From Thermococcus sp. Bubb.Bath (GTDB lineage: Archaea > Methanobacteriota_B > Thermococci > Thermococcales > Thermococcaceae), in the NCBI RefSeq assembly GCF_012027595.1, contig NZ_SNUR01000005.1:58638-122637 (forward strand): a DNA stretch of 64,000 bases, read 5' to 3'. The first letter of the stretch is position 1. Every line of letters starts with the position of its first letter. The translations under genes and the position numbers were made by a program. This document shows, piece by piece, positions 18,640-27,650 of this stretch. Under the pieces are notes generated by a model. It did not search any database. It worked only from the letters and a program-made list of their open reading frames with translations, and was not told the origin of the DNA.

Positions 18640-19995
18640 TCATAGCTCCGCGTCACTGATTATCTCTTCAACTGCTTCAACAAGGGCATCAACCCACTCT
18701 CTCCTCGTTGTCTCGGTTGCCGCGAAGAGGGCCGTCTCTCCCAGCTCAGGGAAGTGCTTTCCAAGGTAATACCCGCCATGGACGTTCCTTTCGAGGAGGC
18801 GTTCGTGGATTACATCGTAGGACACCTCAAACTTTACTGGCACATCCTTGAAGTTCACGCCGTCGAAGGCTATCTCGCCGACCTCATGGAGGCGCTTCTT
18901 GAGGTAGGCGGTGTTCTTCAAGATAATCTCACCGAGTTCCTTAAGGCCCCTCGGTCCGAGGGTAGCGAGATGAATGGCCGCTGCGACAGCCACAAGGGCC
19001 TCGTTGGAGCAGATGTTTGAGGTCGCCTTGGCGCGCCTTATGTGCTGCTCCCTCGTCTGGAGCGTCATCACGAAGCCCCTCTTTCCGTCAGCGTCCTTTG
19101 TCATGCCTATTATCCTTCCGGGCATCTGCCTAATCAGCTTCCTGTCGTTTCTGACCGCGAAGATTCCTGCCCTCGGACCGCCGAAGTTCATTGGGTTGCC
19201 GAAGTAGGCGGCTTCACCGACAACGATGTCCGCCCCAAGCTCCCCCGGAGCCTCCACAATACCAAGAATTGTCGGGTCAACGCCAACCACGAAAAGGGCT
19301 CCTGCATCGTGGGCAATCTCTCCGATTTCCCTTACGTTCTCCTCAAGAAGGCCGAAGAAGTTCGGTATCTCAACGTAAACGCCGGCGGCGCCTTCAACCG
19401 CTCCCTTGAGCTTCTCGATGTCCATCTGACCCCGCTCGTTCCAGGGAACCTCGGATATCTCAAGCCCCGGACCGGCGGTGTACGTCTTGAGGACTAGCTT
19501 CTTTTCCGGGCTTAGAGCCTTCGGAACGACGAACTTATTCCTCTTCGTCACGCGAGCTGACATCAGGGCGGCTTCCGCCATGGCCGTTCCCCAGTCGTAC
19601 ATTGAGGAGTTAACTATCGGGAGGCCAACGAGTTCCGCAATGAGGCTCTGGTACTCGAAAAGGGCCTGGAGCATGCCCTGGCTTACCTCCGGCTGGTAGG
19701 GGGTGTAAGCGGTGAGGAACTCACTCCTCTCGACGAGGTATTTGACGTGGGCCGGGACGTAGTGGAAGTATGTTCCCGCCCCAAGGAAGCTGGCCATTTC
19801 AAGGGCAGTCTTGTTTTTGCTTAATGTCTCGTTGAGTTCCGTGAATACTTCATACTCACTTTTTCTCCCGGGGAGGTTGAACTCTTTGGCCATTCCCTCC
19901 GGGACGTCAGAGAAGAGGTCTTCAATCGAGGAGAAGCCAATCTCCCTAACCATCTCCTCTTTATGGGCCGAGTTTGGGATGTAGTGTTTGCCCAT
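18640..19995 (-). CDS. gcvPA: Glycine dehydrogenase (decarboxylating) subunit 1
   Basis: 451 residues starting M-G-K-H-Y-I-P-N at ATG 19995, with AGGTGAT five bases ahead; an upstream in-frame GTG lies within that site. This is the N-terminal-half homologue of the long P-protein. It shares the PLP-transferase fold but lacks the Schiff-base lysine and pairs with gcvPB to form the active site. The downstream gcvPB gene begins ten bases after its stop. A leftward TATA (GCATATATTATT, about 20047-20060) precedes it. I looked for a glycine riboswitch in the leader and saw none; the leader is too short. Confidence 0.93.
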   Translation of the reverse strand: MGKHYIPNSAHKEEMVREIGFSSIEDLFSDVPEGMAKEFNLPGRKSEYEVFTELNETLSKNKTALEMASFLGAGTYFHYVPAHVKYLVERSEFLTAYTPYQPEVSQGMLQALFEYQSLIAELVGLPIVNSSMYDWGTAMAEAALMSARVTKRNKFVVPKALSPEKKLVLKTYTAGPGLEISEVPWNERGQMDIEKLKGAVEGAAGVYVEIPNFFGLLEENVREIGEIAHDAGALFVVGVDPTILGIVEAPGELGADIVVGEAAYFGNPMNFGGPRAGIFAVRNDRKLIRQMPGRIIGMTKDADGKRGFVMTLQTREQHIRRAKATSNICSNEALVAVAAAIHLATLGPRGLKELGEIILKNTAYLKKRLHEVGEIAFDGVNFKDVPVKFEVSYDVIHERLLERNVHGGYYLGKHFPELGETALFAATETTRREWVDALVEAVEEIISDAEL

Positions 19996-20181
19996 CCTGA
20001 TCACCTTCTAAACTTTAAGATGCTCATGGGGGAGTTGGCAGGGAATAATATATGCTTTGTGGCTCGATGAACCTGAATAGCATGATGAACATGTATGAAC
20101 GTTAAGAGGGTGTTACCACGCCGTACCCCCAAGATGGGTAAGATCTTTAAGCTATCCCACCCACGGTTTCAGGGGATTAAG

Positions 20182-20915
20182 ATGAGAAAGGGGGCAGCAT
20201 TTCTGACGGTGATTCTGCTTGCCGTTGTGCTCGTCTCGGGTTGCACTGGGGGGCAGCACAAAGAGAGTCCCACACAGATTACAGCCCACGCTACCTCCGA
20301 GAAGACGTCCCAAACCACCGAAACCTCCCATGAGACCACGAGCACTACCACAGCCACCACTAAGATATTGAATACCACAACGGCCTTTACCCCAATCACT
20401 CAAGAATCATCCAGCTCCACAGCTGAAAGCAGAACTCCGTGGAAGCCAGATGGAGCCATCTAACCCGGAGAGTACTCAGAGAACGTCACATTCGGAGATT
20501 TCAGCCTCTTTCTCAGGGTTGAGAACGATACGCTCATGGTGGGGATGCCTACCAGCGGATGGGTCGCCATCGGCTTCGGCAGGAGCAGAGGAATGAAAGA
20601 TACCGACATAGTGATAGTATACGTCTCCCCCAACGGCACGGCGAGATAAGTGACTCGTACTCAACGGGATTTGCCGGGCCCCACAACCCGGACGAGCTCT
20701 ACGGGGGAAGAAACGACATAATCACCTATGGAGGAAGCGATAACGAGGAGTACACCATAGTGGAGTTCTCAAGGAAGATGGACACAGGGGACAGATACGA
20801 TTACAAAGTGGTTTCAGGCGAGAGAATACGCGTCATCTGGGCATACGGAGCGATGGACGACTTCCTCTCGGACCACGTTGAAGCTGGCTCGGGGACGGTT
20901 GTTGTGGAGGGTTAG
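20182..20915 (+). pseudogene. Broken DOMON-domain lipoprotein
   Basis: ATG 20182 opens a lipoprotein: hydrophobic core, lipobox L-V-S-G-C, then a Thr/Ser-rich linker. The frame stops at TAA 20461 right after W-K-P-D-G-A-I. Reading through, the protein continues with G-E-Y-S-E-N-V-T-F and G-W-V-A-I-G-F-G-R, the core of a DOMON domain, a heme- or sugar-binding beta sandwich. The frame then shifts near 20641: one missing base turns A-E-I-S-D-S-Y into a second TAA. The rest ends V-V-V-E-G at 20915. With a stop and a frameshift, it is either a decayed gene or carries two errors. The intact form would be an outward-facing binding protein. Confidence 0.75.
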
Positions 20916-20969
20916 CCCTCCAAAAAACTTAAAAACCCTCCCCGGCTCATATAACCTGAGCACTGGAGT

Positions 20970-21055
20970 GCCGCGGTAGCCTAGCCTGGTAGGGCGCCGG
21001 CCTGCTAAGCCGGTGGCCGTTGGCCACAGGGGTTCAAATCCCCTCCGCGGCGCCA
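20970..21055 (+). tRNA. tRNA-Ser (GCT)
   Basis: GCCGCGG at 20970-20976 pairs with CCGCGGC at 21045-21051, with discriminator G and an encoded CCA. The anticodon arm CCGGC-CT-GCT-AA-GCCGG gives anticodon GCT. The long variable arm (TGGCCGTTGGCCA) is the serine class II feature. GGTTCAAATCC forms the T arm. Confidence 0.95.
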
Positions 21056-21075
21056 TAATCTTCTTGGGTTCAAAA

Positions 21076-21150
21076 GCCGGGATAGCCTAGAGGCGAGGCG
21101 GTGGACTGCAGATCCGCTTTACGGGGGTTCAAATCCCCCTCCCGGCTCCA
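21076..21150 (+). tRNA. tRNA-Cys (GCA)
   Basis: GCCGGGA at 21076 pairs with TCCCGGC before discriminator T and an encoded CCA. The anticodon loop CT-GCA-GA in GGACTGCAGATCC gives anticodon GCA. The T arm is GGGGGTTCAAATCCCCC. It lies 20 bases after tRNA-Ser and is probably co-transcribed. Confidence 0.95.
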
Positions 21151-21326
21151 AGTTCTTGTCTTAATTCTACTCGAGCTGTTTATGCAAGCGATTGAACAGT
21201 AAAACTATGAGAATATGATAAAGCCAAAGGACATTTTATAAAAGCACCGATAAAACGTTGAAATCTACAAAAAAACATCATTAAGAGAAAACAAGATAAA
21301 ACACGGAAAAGGAGAAAAGCGGCCGT

Positions 21327-22526
21327 TCACCAGCTTCTCCTCTGTCTCCTGCCCCACCTTTGCCTGTACTCCTGCTCCAGCTCCTCGTTCCTGTAGGACT
21401 TCTTGTAGCTGGCAGGGAGCGATTCACTGAGCTCTGACTTCTCAACCTCAACTCCCGCCTGCCTGGCTATGTAACGGAAGCGCCTGAGCTCACCGGGCTG
21501 GATAAAGGTCAAAGCTTTCCCCTTCTCGCCCATTCTACCCGTCCTCCCAATCCTGTGGATGTACTGCTCCGCGTTCATGGGGATGGAGTAGTTGACAACA
21601 TGACTGATGTTCCGGATGTCGAGGCCCCTGGCAGCAACGTCTGTGGCCACGAGGACACGTGTCCTTCTAGATTTAAAGCGCCCGAAAGTTCTCTCGCGGG
21701 CTGCCTGGCTCATGTCCCCGTTTAAAGCTTCGGCACGGTATCCGTCGCTCCGAAGGTTCTCAGCGAGCTCGCGCGTCTCCCTCTTTGTCTGACAGAAGAC
21801 TATGCCGTAGAAGTCATCCTCGATTATCTTCTTGAGAGTCCTGTACCTTGCCCCTCTCGGAACCTCTATGTACTCCTGTTCCACCTCGCCAGGAACGAGT
21901 TCGTCCCTGCTGACGATTACGACCTCTGGATCACGCATATACTTCTTTGCCAGCAGAAGAACGTCCCTCGGCATCGTGGCCGAGAACATGAGAGTCCTCT
22001 TTTCTGAAGGGGTTGCCCTGAATATCGCCTCTATGTCCTCCTGAAAGCCCATGTCGAGCATCCTGTCCGCCTCGTCCAGAACGAAGAAGCGTACCGAGCT
22101 GAGATCCATCGTACCACGCCTTATATGGTCGAGGATCCTGCCCGGTGTGCCCACAACGACGTGAACGCCCCGCTCAAGTGCCCTTATCTGGGGGCCGATG
22201 GGCTGACCGCCGTATACGGCGTAAACGTAGGCCCTCTTCCTTCCGCGCAGGCTCTTGATTTCATCCGCCACCTGGAGGGCTAGTTCCCTCGTGGGGGTGA
22301 GGATTATGGCCTGAACGCTCTTTTCATGTGGGTCAACGGCCTCAATGATTGGAAGTGCAAAGGCGGCAGTCTTTCCAGTCCCTGTCTGAGACTGACCGAT
22401 AACGTCCCTCTCACCAGAGAGAAGAAGCGGTATGACCTCCCTCTGGATGTCTGTGGGATTTGAGAATCCCTTCTCTCTAACGGCCACTAGGGTGGCCTCG
22501 GATAAGCCAAGGTTTTCAAAACTCAT
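21327..22526 (-). CDS. DEAD-box RNA helicase
   Basis: 399 residues with the full motif set: Q motif (F-S-N-P-T-D-I-Q), A-Q-T-G-T-G-K-T type motif I (here S-Q-T-G-T-G-K-T), P-T-R-E-L-A, D-E-A-D, S-A-T, and H-R-I-G-R-T-G-R. It has two RecA-like domains and a short basic Arg/Trp-rich tail likely to bind RNA. Function: ATP-dependent RNA unwinding in the cytoplasm. In T. kodakarensis a homologue is described as cold-inducible; I name that from memory. It is flanked by tRNA genes on both sides. The 21151-21326 stretch after its stop is A/T-rich and shows no gene. Confidence 0.9.
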   Translation of the reverse strand: MSFENLGLSEATLVAVREKGFSNPTDIQREVIPLLLSGERDVIGQSQTGTGKTAAFALPIIEAVDPHEKSVQAIILTPTRELALQVADEIKSLRGRKRAYVYAVYGGQPIGPQIRALERGVHVVVGTPGRILDHIRRGTMDLSSVRFFVLDEADRMLDMGFQEDIEAIFRATPSEKRTLMFSATMPRDVLLLAKKYMRDPEVVIVSRDELVPGEVEQEYIEVPRGARYRTLKKIIEDDFYGIVFCQTKRETRELAENLRSDGYRAEALNGDMSQAARERTFGRFKSRRTRVLVATDVAARGLDIRNISHVVNYSIPMNAEQYIHRIGRTGRMGEKGKALTFIQPGELRRFRYIARQAGVEVEKSELSESLPASYKKSYRNEELEQEYRQRWGRRQRRSW

Positions 22527-22597
22527 TTTCTTAACTCCTCAAGTTTACTCAAACGCGCCCCTTCTCAAGCCAGAACGCGTCGAGAAGAACCGCGATT

Positions 22598-22675
22598 TGG
22601 CGGGCCGAGGGGGATTCGAACCCCCGACCACGGGATTAAGAGTCCCGCGCTCTAACCATGCTGAGCTACCGGCCC
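22598..22675 (-). tRNA. tRNA-Lys (CTT)
   Basis: Read on the minus strand, GGGCCGG at the 5' end pairs with TCGGCCC, followed by G and an encoded CCA (TGG at 22598-22600). The anticodon arm GGGAC-T-CTT-AA-TCCC gives CTT. The T arm is GGGGGTTCGAATCCCCC. The helicase leader lies just downstream. Confidence 0.93.
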
Positions 22676-22720
22676 TCAACCCGAAGTCATAGACGGGGAG
22701 CCCATTTATAAATTTTTTGG

Positions 22721-23716
22721 TTACATGTAGAAGGTCAGGTATGGATCCACCTCAAACTCCGGGAAAGGCACCTCCCCTTCCCCATCAACAAGAACCCTCT
22801 CTCCATCCCCCGTGAACTCCCCCAGCTCAAAGGCCAGAATTCCATTTCTAATTAATTCAATAATCAGTAAATCAACGTTCTCTGGCGGAGTTATCGCTAT
22901 CAGAGTCCCGGTTGAGGAGACGCTCCATGGACTCACGTTGTAGAAGTCGAGCACCTTCCTCACCAGCGGATCGAGATGAAGCTTCTCGGAGTAAACCCTG
23001 AAGCCAATGCCCGAATTGTCCGCTATCTCATGGAGAGCCGTTAAACCACCCTCAGTAGCATCGTGCATGCCCCTTACAAATGGTTTAGCTATCAAAGCGT
23101 CTGGAACGGCAGTCTCAAAGTAAAACGAGCGCTTTAACCTCATCAGCTCCTTCTTGGTGAGGATTTCCGAGAGCTCCTCGGATTTAAAGTAAGCGGCGGA
23201 AACCGCGAACTCAAGACCGACCTTGGCGGTGACGACTATTTTATCCCCCGGTTTCGCCAGCGGGAGTTTAAGTTCATCCTTCTTAACAAGTCCTATAGCA
23301 GTTGTGGTTGCTGTTGGCTCTCCTATGGAGGGATAAACCCCGGTGTGGCCTCCGATGATAGCTGAACCGTATTTGCGGCACTCGTCGTTTAGGTCGCCCA
23401 TAATATTCGCCAGGAACTCTTTGGGAGTGCCCTCCGGGAAGAGCAGGTCAACAATGAGCCATCTCGGCTTTGCCCCAAAGACGGCAACGTCGCTCGCCGT
23501 GAAGTGATAGGTAAAGAAGCCGAAGGTCTCGGAGGGAACGCCAAGGGTGGGGTCTGTTGCCGCGATTAGGTAGTGATCCGCATCGTATTCCAGAACCACC
23601 GAATCAAAGCCCTCTCTCGGCCCGTAGATTACCTTGGTGTCTTCAACACCCAGATTTGGGAAGACAACCTCGCGCAGGACTTCATTCCTGAGCTTTCCGG
23701 GTTGAAGCACTTCCAC
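22721..23716 (-). CDS. AIR synthase-related protein (PurM/HypE/SelD-like ATP-binding family)
   Basis: 331 residues of the PurM superfamily. It contains G-F-D-S-V-V near the N-terminus, a central G-G-H-T-G-V-Y segment that matches the ATP/Mg phosphate loop region, and H-D-A-T-E-G-G-L near residue 220, the family hallmark. Such proteins activate amides, carboxylates or selenide by phosphorylation (HypE, ThiL, SelD, PurM). This one is none of those in the strict sense, and the substrate is unknown. Its start lies inside the end of the PP-loop gene, a 35-base overlap from GTG 23716, so the two products probably work together. Confidence 0.8.
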   Translation of the reverse strand: MEVLQPGKLRNEVLREVVFPNLGVEDTKVIYGPREGFDSVVLEYDADHYLIAATDPTLGVPSETFGFFTYHFTASDVAVFGAKPRWLIVDLLFPEGTPKEFLANIMGDLNDECRKYGSAIIGGHTGVYPSIGEPTATTTAIGLVKKDELKLPLAKPGDKIVVTAKVGLEFAVSAAYFKSEELSEILTKKELMRLKRSFYFETAVPDALIAKPFVRGMHDATEGGLTALHEIADNSGIGFRVYSEKLHLDPLVRKVLDFYNVSPWSVSSTGTLIAITPPENVDLLIIELIRNGILAFELGEFTGDGERVLVDGEGEVPFPEFEVDPYLTFYM

Positions 23717-24506
23717 CGCCCCTGAACTTTTCGATTATTCTATTTATCTCGTTTAAGGTTTCTTCGTCGCAGTTCCAGCACATCACCTCAAAGCTCGGGA
23801 CGCGGACGCTGACGCGAACCTTCCTCCTCCTCGCCACCCTGCTCACCTCGTAGTTCACCTTATAAGCCAGCTCCATGAGCTCCAGGGTTACAATCTCCTC
23901 GCGGTCAATATACTGGAGCGGGCAACCCTCGCGCCACTGTCTCCGTCTCGCGTGCTCGTACATGCGGTAGGGCTTTATTCCCACTTCGTCCGCCAGGGCC
24001 TCGACCTCCTCCGCGGTGTATTTTATCAGCGGCCGGAAGATGGGAACCCCAATCCGCGGAAGGGGACAGAGCCGTATATCCCCCTGGCACTGGTCGAGGA
24101 GAGCCCCTATTATCTTGTCGTTCGCGTTGTCCCCCTTGGCTAAAACGTCGAAGCCGTTGTTGAGGACGAACCACTTGGCGTTCCAGAGCATCACCTTCTT
24201 GCAGTTGATGCACACCGGTCCCTTCCTCCCCGTTGCCTCCCGGAGGAGGCCTTTGGTTATATCAACGAGGTAGTGCTCAACGCCGAGTTCTTTCGTGAAC
24301 TGCATAGACCAGCTGAGCGTTTCCCTCCAGCTCCAGCGGTGGAAGAAGGTTAGGGCTGAAACGTTGAGACCGGCCTCTTTAAGAAGGTACAGCGCCAGAC
24401 TTGAGTCCTTCCCTCCGGAGAACATGAGGAGGATCCTCCACCTAGAGAGTCCGCTCTTCTCCGAGAACTCTCGCAGTGCGCCCACCGCTTCCTCAAGATG
24501 CAGCAT
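23682..24506 (-). CDS. PP-loop ATPase, TtcA/TtuA/ExsB-like
   Basis: 274 residues. The P-loop S-G-G-K-D-S-S near residue 30 binds ATP and adenylates a substrate. C-I-N-C-K, D-N-A-N-D-K and the C-terminal C-W-N-C are further marks of thiolation-type N-type ATP pyrophosphatases. The cysteine pairs could hold an Fe-S cluster or a persulfide. The TATA box (GTTTTTAAG) lies about 28 bases before ATG 24506 without a Shine-Dalgarno, so the message is probably leaderless. Coupled to the AIR-synthase-like gene. Candidate roles are RNA base thiolation or making a sulfur-containing cofactor; I cannot decide. Confidence 0.78.
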   Translation of the reverse strand: MLHLEEAVGALREFSEKSGLSRWRILLMFSGGKDSSLALYLLKEAGLNVSALTFFHRWSWRETLSWSMQFTKELGVEHYLVDITKGLLREATGRKGPVCINCKKVMLWNAKWFVLNNGFDVLAKGDNANDKIIGALLDQCQGDIRLCPLPRIGVPIFRPLIKYTAEEVEALADEVGIKPYRMYEHARRRQWREGCPLQYIDREEIVTLELMELAYKVNYEVSRVARRRKVRVSVRVPSFEVMCWNCDEETLNEINRIIEKFRGGGSASTRKAQE

Positions 24507-24538
24507 GGAACGGGAAGGGGAATGGGACTTAAAAACCT

Positions 24539-24901
24539 TCAGATGTTCACCTTCTCAAGCCACTGCCCCGAGAGGTCGCCGACGTAGGGAAACTTGTAGA
24601 GCTTCCCCTGGTATGCCTCCAACATCTCCAGAATCCACAGGATTATCCCAAGGAGCCACGTCAGGTTCGCAAGCACCCAGCCAACAAACGGGATAATCCC
24701 AAAAATCCAGCCGAGGACGGTAATTCCCAAAAAGGTTACGGTGGATTGCATAGCGTGGAAACGGACGAAATAGCTGTCCTTCTCAAGGACGAGGAATATT
24801 ATCCCTGTAATCCACCAACCGAGGTACGCTAACAATCCTTCAACGTTCTCGTCAATGCAGAGGGAAGTCTTCCCGGACCCAGAGGACGGAGTCTTCTCCA
24901 T
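24539..24901 (-). CDS. DUF4870/Tic20-like small membrane protein
   Basis: About 120 residues from ATG 24901, supported by GGAG eight bases before it and a TATA (CTTATTTAAC) that would start transcription downstream of the longer alternative start at 24958. Three hydrophobic helices follow a polar N-terminus. The motif L-A-Y-L-G-W-W-I-T-G at the first helix and F-V-R-F-H-A-M-Q-S at its exit are typical of DUF4870. Function unknown; located in the membrane. Confidence 0.7.
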   Translation of the reverse strand: MEKTPSSGSGKTSLCIDENVEGLLAYLGWWITGIIFLVLEKDSYFVRFHAMQSTVTFLGITVLGWIFGIIPFVGWVLANLTWLLGIILWILEMLEAYQGKLYKFPYVGDLSGQWLEKVNI

Positions 24902-25006
24902 GGTATTAGCTCCAAATTTCTCTATTGTGTAAGCGTCAAGGGTTAAATAAGTTTCCAAGGGAGGCTTTGAAACCCACAGATTTAGAACTTCGAACCGCTG
25001 AGATTT

Positions 25007-25069
25007 GTTAGGCTAACCAAAGCTTTTTAAGATTATCTATGGACTTGGATTTGGATTAGGGAAGCCTAA
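25007..25069 (+). promoter_or_regulatory. feo promoter with two DtxR-like operator dyads
   Basis: The TATA (GCTTTTTAAGATTA, 25022-25035) is bracketed by two dyads. GTTAGGCTAAC (25007-25017) is a perfect inverted repeat. TTAGGGAAGCCTAA (25056-25069) has perfect five-base arms and lies where transcription should start. Both carry the TTAGG/CCTAA core known from DtxR/MDR1-type iron repressors, which fits control of ferrous iron uptake. Confidence 0.6.
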
Positions 25070-25080
25070 CGGTGATGAAC

Positions 25081-25308
25081 ATGGTTGTACCACTAATTGG
25101 ACTAGAGCCTGGGGAAAGAGGAGTCGTGGTTAACATAGCCGGTGGTTCAGGACTGAGGAGCAGGCTCTACGCTATGGGCATTGCTCCAGGGGTTATCATA
25201 AGGGTTCTTGAGAAGCACCAGTTTGGCCCCGTCGTTGTGGAGGCGGGTACCACGAGGCTGGCGGTAGGTAGGGGAATGGCAGGTAAGGTACTCGTCAGAA
25301 AGGTTTGA
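25081..25308 (+). CDS. feoA: Ferrous iron transport protein A
   Basis: 75 residues from ATG 25081 after GGTGAT; in-frame GTG/ATG codons just upstream sit within the ribosome-binding site. It is an SH3-like FeoA domain: L-E-P-G-E-R-G-V-V, a central S-G-L-R-S-R-L-Y-A-M-G-I-A-P-G, and a closing R-L-A-V-G-R-G-M-A. It is a small cytoplasmic partner that tunes FeoB. The feoB gene begins 11 bases on. Confidence 0.9.
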   Translation: MVVPLIGLEPGERGVVVNIAGGSGLRSRLYAMGIAPGVIIRVLEKHQFGPVVVEAGTTRLAVGRGMAGKVLVRKV

Positions 25309-25319
25309 GGTGAGATAAC

Positions 25320-27296
25320 ATGGTCATGAAAGTAATCGCCCTCGCCGGAAACCCCAACGTCGGCAAAACAACAATATTCAACGCCCTAACCGGGATGCAC
25401 CAGCACGTTGGCAACTGGCCTGGCGTCACCGTTGAGAAGAAGGAGGGAACCTTTGACTACAAAGGCGAGCGCTTTCTCGTCGTTGACCTCCCCGGAACCT
25501 ACTCCTTAACCGCCCATTCTGTAGACGAGCTCGTCGCGAGGAACTTCCTTCTCAATGGAAACCCCGACGTCGTTGTGAACGTCGTGGACTCGACTTCTAT
25601 TTTGAGGAATCTCTACTTTACGATGGAAATATCCGAGATGGGACTCAAGAATATAGTCATTGCCCTCAACAAGATCGACCTGGCGGAGAAAAAGGGCATT
25701 ACGATAGACATTGAAGAGATGTCCAAGATTCTAGGTGTTCCAGTTGTCCCGCTCGACGCCAAAGATGGCAGGGGACTAGATAAACTCAAGAAAATGGTGC
25801 AGAAAGTGGCCCATGGTGAAATCAAGGAAAACCCAATAACCCCTCACTACGACCCTGAGGTAGAGAGAGAGATAGAGCACATCTCGGGGGTTCTGAAGGG
25901 CACGAAGCTGGCCGCAAAGTACCCGCTCCGCTGGCTGGCGATAAAGCTCCTCCAGCGCGATGATGAGGTAATAAAGCTTGTCGAACGCTACCTTGGGAAG
26001 GAAGGGCTTGAGAGCGTCATGACGCACATAAACGAGGTGGAAGAGCGCTACGGAAAGGCGATGGATCTCATCATAGCCGGCCAGAAGTACGAGTTTATCG
26101 ATGGCTTAATCCACGAGTTTATGCGCTACGGTCAGGCTTCTGGGGAGAACTTTACCGACCGTCTTGATAGGCTCCTCATCCACCCAGTTTACGGTTTTAT
26201 CACACTTGCCCTGGTGTTCTACGGTGTCTTCAAGTTCACCTTTGCCTTCGGCTTGCCAATTCAGAACTGGCTGGCCAATGCATTCACGCTCTTCGGCAGC
26301 TGGCTGGCACCGCATATAACGAACGAGGCACTTCGGGGCCTTCTCGTCGATGGTATAATCGGCGGCGTTGGAATGGTACTCAGCTTCTTCCCGCTCGTCT
26401 TCCTCCTCTTCCTCGTCCTCACCTTCCTTGAGGACTTAGGGTATATGGCGAGAGTGGCCGTTTTGATGGAAGGGATACTCAGGAGGTTCGGCCTTCCGGG
26501 GAAGGCAGTAATTCCCCTCATCCTTGGCCTTGGGTGCAACGTTCCGGCGGTAATGTCTGCAAGGAACTTAGACGATGAAAGGAGCAGGCTTGTCACCATG
26601 TTCGTTAATCCCTTTGTCCCCTGCTCCGCGAGGCTTAGCGTTATAAGCTTCATAACCGCCATATTCTTCGGCAGGGAAAAGGCCCTTGTTGCGGCGAGCA
26701 TCTACGTGCTGGCCTTTGCGGTTGCCCTCACTTCAGCATGGCTCGTTAGCCGTTTCATCCCCGGCGAGAGCAATCCCTTCGTCATTGAGCTCCCCGAATA
26801 CCTCATACCCAACTGGAGGAGTCTGCTCATTCACTCATGGGAGAGGAGCAAGGAGTTCGTCCGGAAAGCTGGAACGGTTATTCTGCTCGGAGCAATATTC
26901 ATCTGGTATCTCAGCAACTACCCCGCCCCCGTTGGAACCGGGAGGAGCTACGCCGAGCAGATAGGGCACTTCTTCGCGCCTTACATGAGGTTGATGGGTC
27001 TCGACTGGAAAGCTGCCGTTAGCCTGCTCTTTGGAATCATAGCCAAGGAGAACGTCATATCAACCTACGGGGTACTTTACGGCAGCGAGGCGGCCATAAG
27101 GAACGCGATGACTCCCCTTCAGGCTTATGTGCTCCTAGTAGTGACGACGCTCTACATCCCCTGCATAGCCACCATCGGTGCCATAAAGGGAGAGAGCAAC
27201 TGGAAGTGGGCGACACTGGCAACGGCCTACATGATAACTGTCGCCTCCATAGTGGGAATCCTGGTATGGCACGTGGGGATTGTCCTGGGGTGGTGA
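25320..27296 (+). CDS. feoB: Ferrous iron transporter B
   Basis: 658 residues. The N-terminal G domain has G-N-P-N-V-G-K-T-T (G1), D-L-P-G-T-Y-S-L (G3) and N-K-I-D (G4), followed by a helical GDI region to about residue 270. The membrane part contains about nine helices with the paired gating motifs (G-L-G-C-N-V-P-A near 400 and C-I-A-T-I-G-A near the end). It imports Fe(II) under GTP control. It sits between feoA and a feoC-like gene and is expected to be iron-repressed through the dyads at 25007-25069. Confidence 0.94.
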   Translation: MVMKVIALAGNPNVGKTTIFNALTGMHQHVGNWPGVTVEKKEGTFDYKGERFLVVDLPGTYSLTAHSVDELVARNFLLNGNPDVVVNVVDSTSILRNLYFTMEISEMGLKNIVIALNKIDLAEKKGITIDIEEMSKILGVPVVPLDAKDGRGLDKLKKMVQKVAHGEIKENPITPHYDPEVEREIEHISGVLKGTKLAAKYPLRWLAIKLLQRDDEVIKLVERYLGKEGLESVMTHINEVEERYGKAMDLIIAGQKYEFIDGLIHEFMRYGQASGENFTDRLDRLLIHPVYGFITLALVFYGVFKFTFAFGLPIQNWLANAFTLFGSWLAPHITNEALRGLLVDGIIGGVGMVLSFFPLVFLLFLVLTFLEDLGYMARVAVLMEGILRRFGLPGKAVIPLILGLGCNVPAVMSARNLDDERSRLVTMFVNPFVPCSARLSVISFITAIFFGREKALVAASIYVLAFAVALTSAWLVSRFIPGESNPFVIELPEYLIPNWRSLLIHSWERSKEFVRKAGTVILLGAIFIWYLSNYPAPVGTGRSYAEQIGHFFAPYMRLMGLDWKAAVSLLFGIIAKENVISTYGVLYGSEAAIRNAMTPLQAYVLLVVTTLYIPCIATIGAIKGESNWKWATLATAYMITVASIVGILVWHVGIVLGW

Positions 27297-27568
27297 AGTT
27301 GAACACGCTTGAACGGGTACTAGAGCTCATAAAGGAGGGCAAGAAAACACCGGAGGAAATAGCACGTGAGCTGAACATGAAAAAAGAAGATGTTAAGGCC
27401 GCGATAGAGATACTAAAGAGCCTTGGCTACATTGAGGAGGTTCAGAAGGATTCCTCCCCCGCCTGTGAGACCTGTCCCCTGAAGAAGATATGCCACGGCT
27501 CATGTCTGAGGCCAACGGGCAACAAGGCTTTCAGCCTAACGGAGAAGGCGTTCACCCTCAAAAAGTGA
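27293..27568 (+). CDS. FeoC-like winged-helix protein with cysteine cluster
   Basis: 91 residues starting at GTG 27293, which overlaps the feoB stop (GTGA); a longer upstream frame inside feoB is not credible. Residues 1-50 form a winged helix (T-P-E-E-I-A-R-E-L-N-M). The C-terminus carries C-E-T-C-P-L-K-K-I-C and G-S-C, four cysteines that match the Fe-S-binding loop of FeoC-type proteins. Likely regulates FeoB activity or turnover in response to iron. Position as third gene of feo strengthens the call. Confidence 0.8.
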   Translation: MKLNTLERVLELIKEGKKTPEEIARELNMKKEDVKAAIEILKSLGYIEEVQKDSSPACETCPLKKICHGSCLRPTGNKAFSLTEKAFTLKK

Positions 27569-27590
27569 GCCGCTGTACTCACTGGCAGGG

Positions 27591-27619
27591 ATATATTTTA
27601 CAGCCGTAAAATATATAAG
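27591..27619 (+). promoter_or_regulatory. Perfect 11-bp inverted repeat overlapping TATA box
   Basis: ATATATTTTAC (27591-27601) and GTAAAATATAT (27606-27616) are perfect inverted repeats four bases apart. The right arm merges with the TATA box AAAATATATAAG of the nucleotidylyltransferase gene. It could be an operator or a symmetric two-way promoter. Confidence 0.5.
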
Positions 27620-27650
27620 TTCCATCGCGAAGGTTAAACCGGTGGTAAGT

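Noticed and set aside
19996..20060. Glycine riboswitch before gcvPA
   Set aside because: The leader is too short and holds no glycine-aptamer-like structure.
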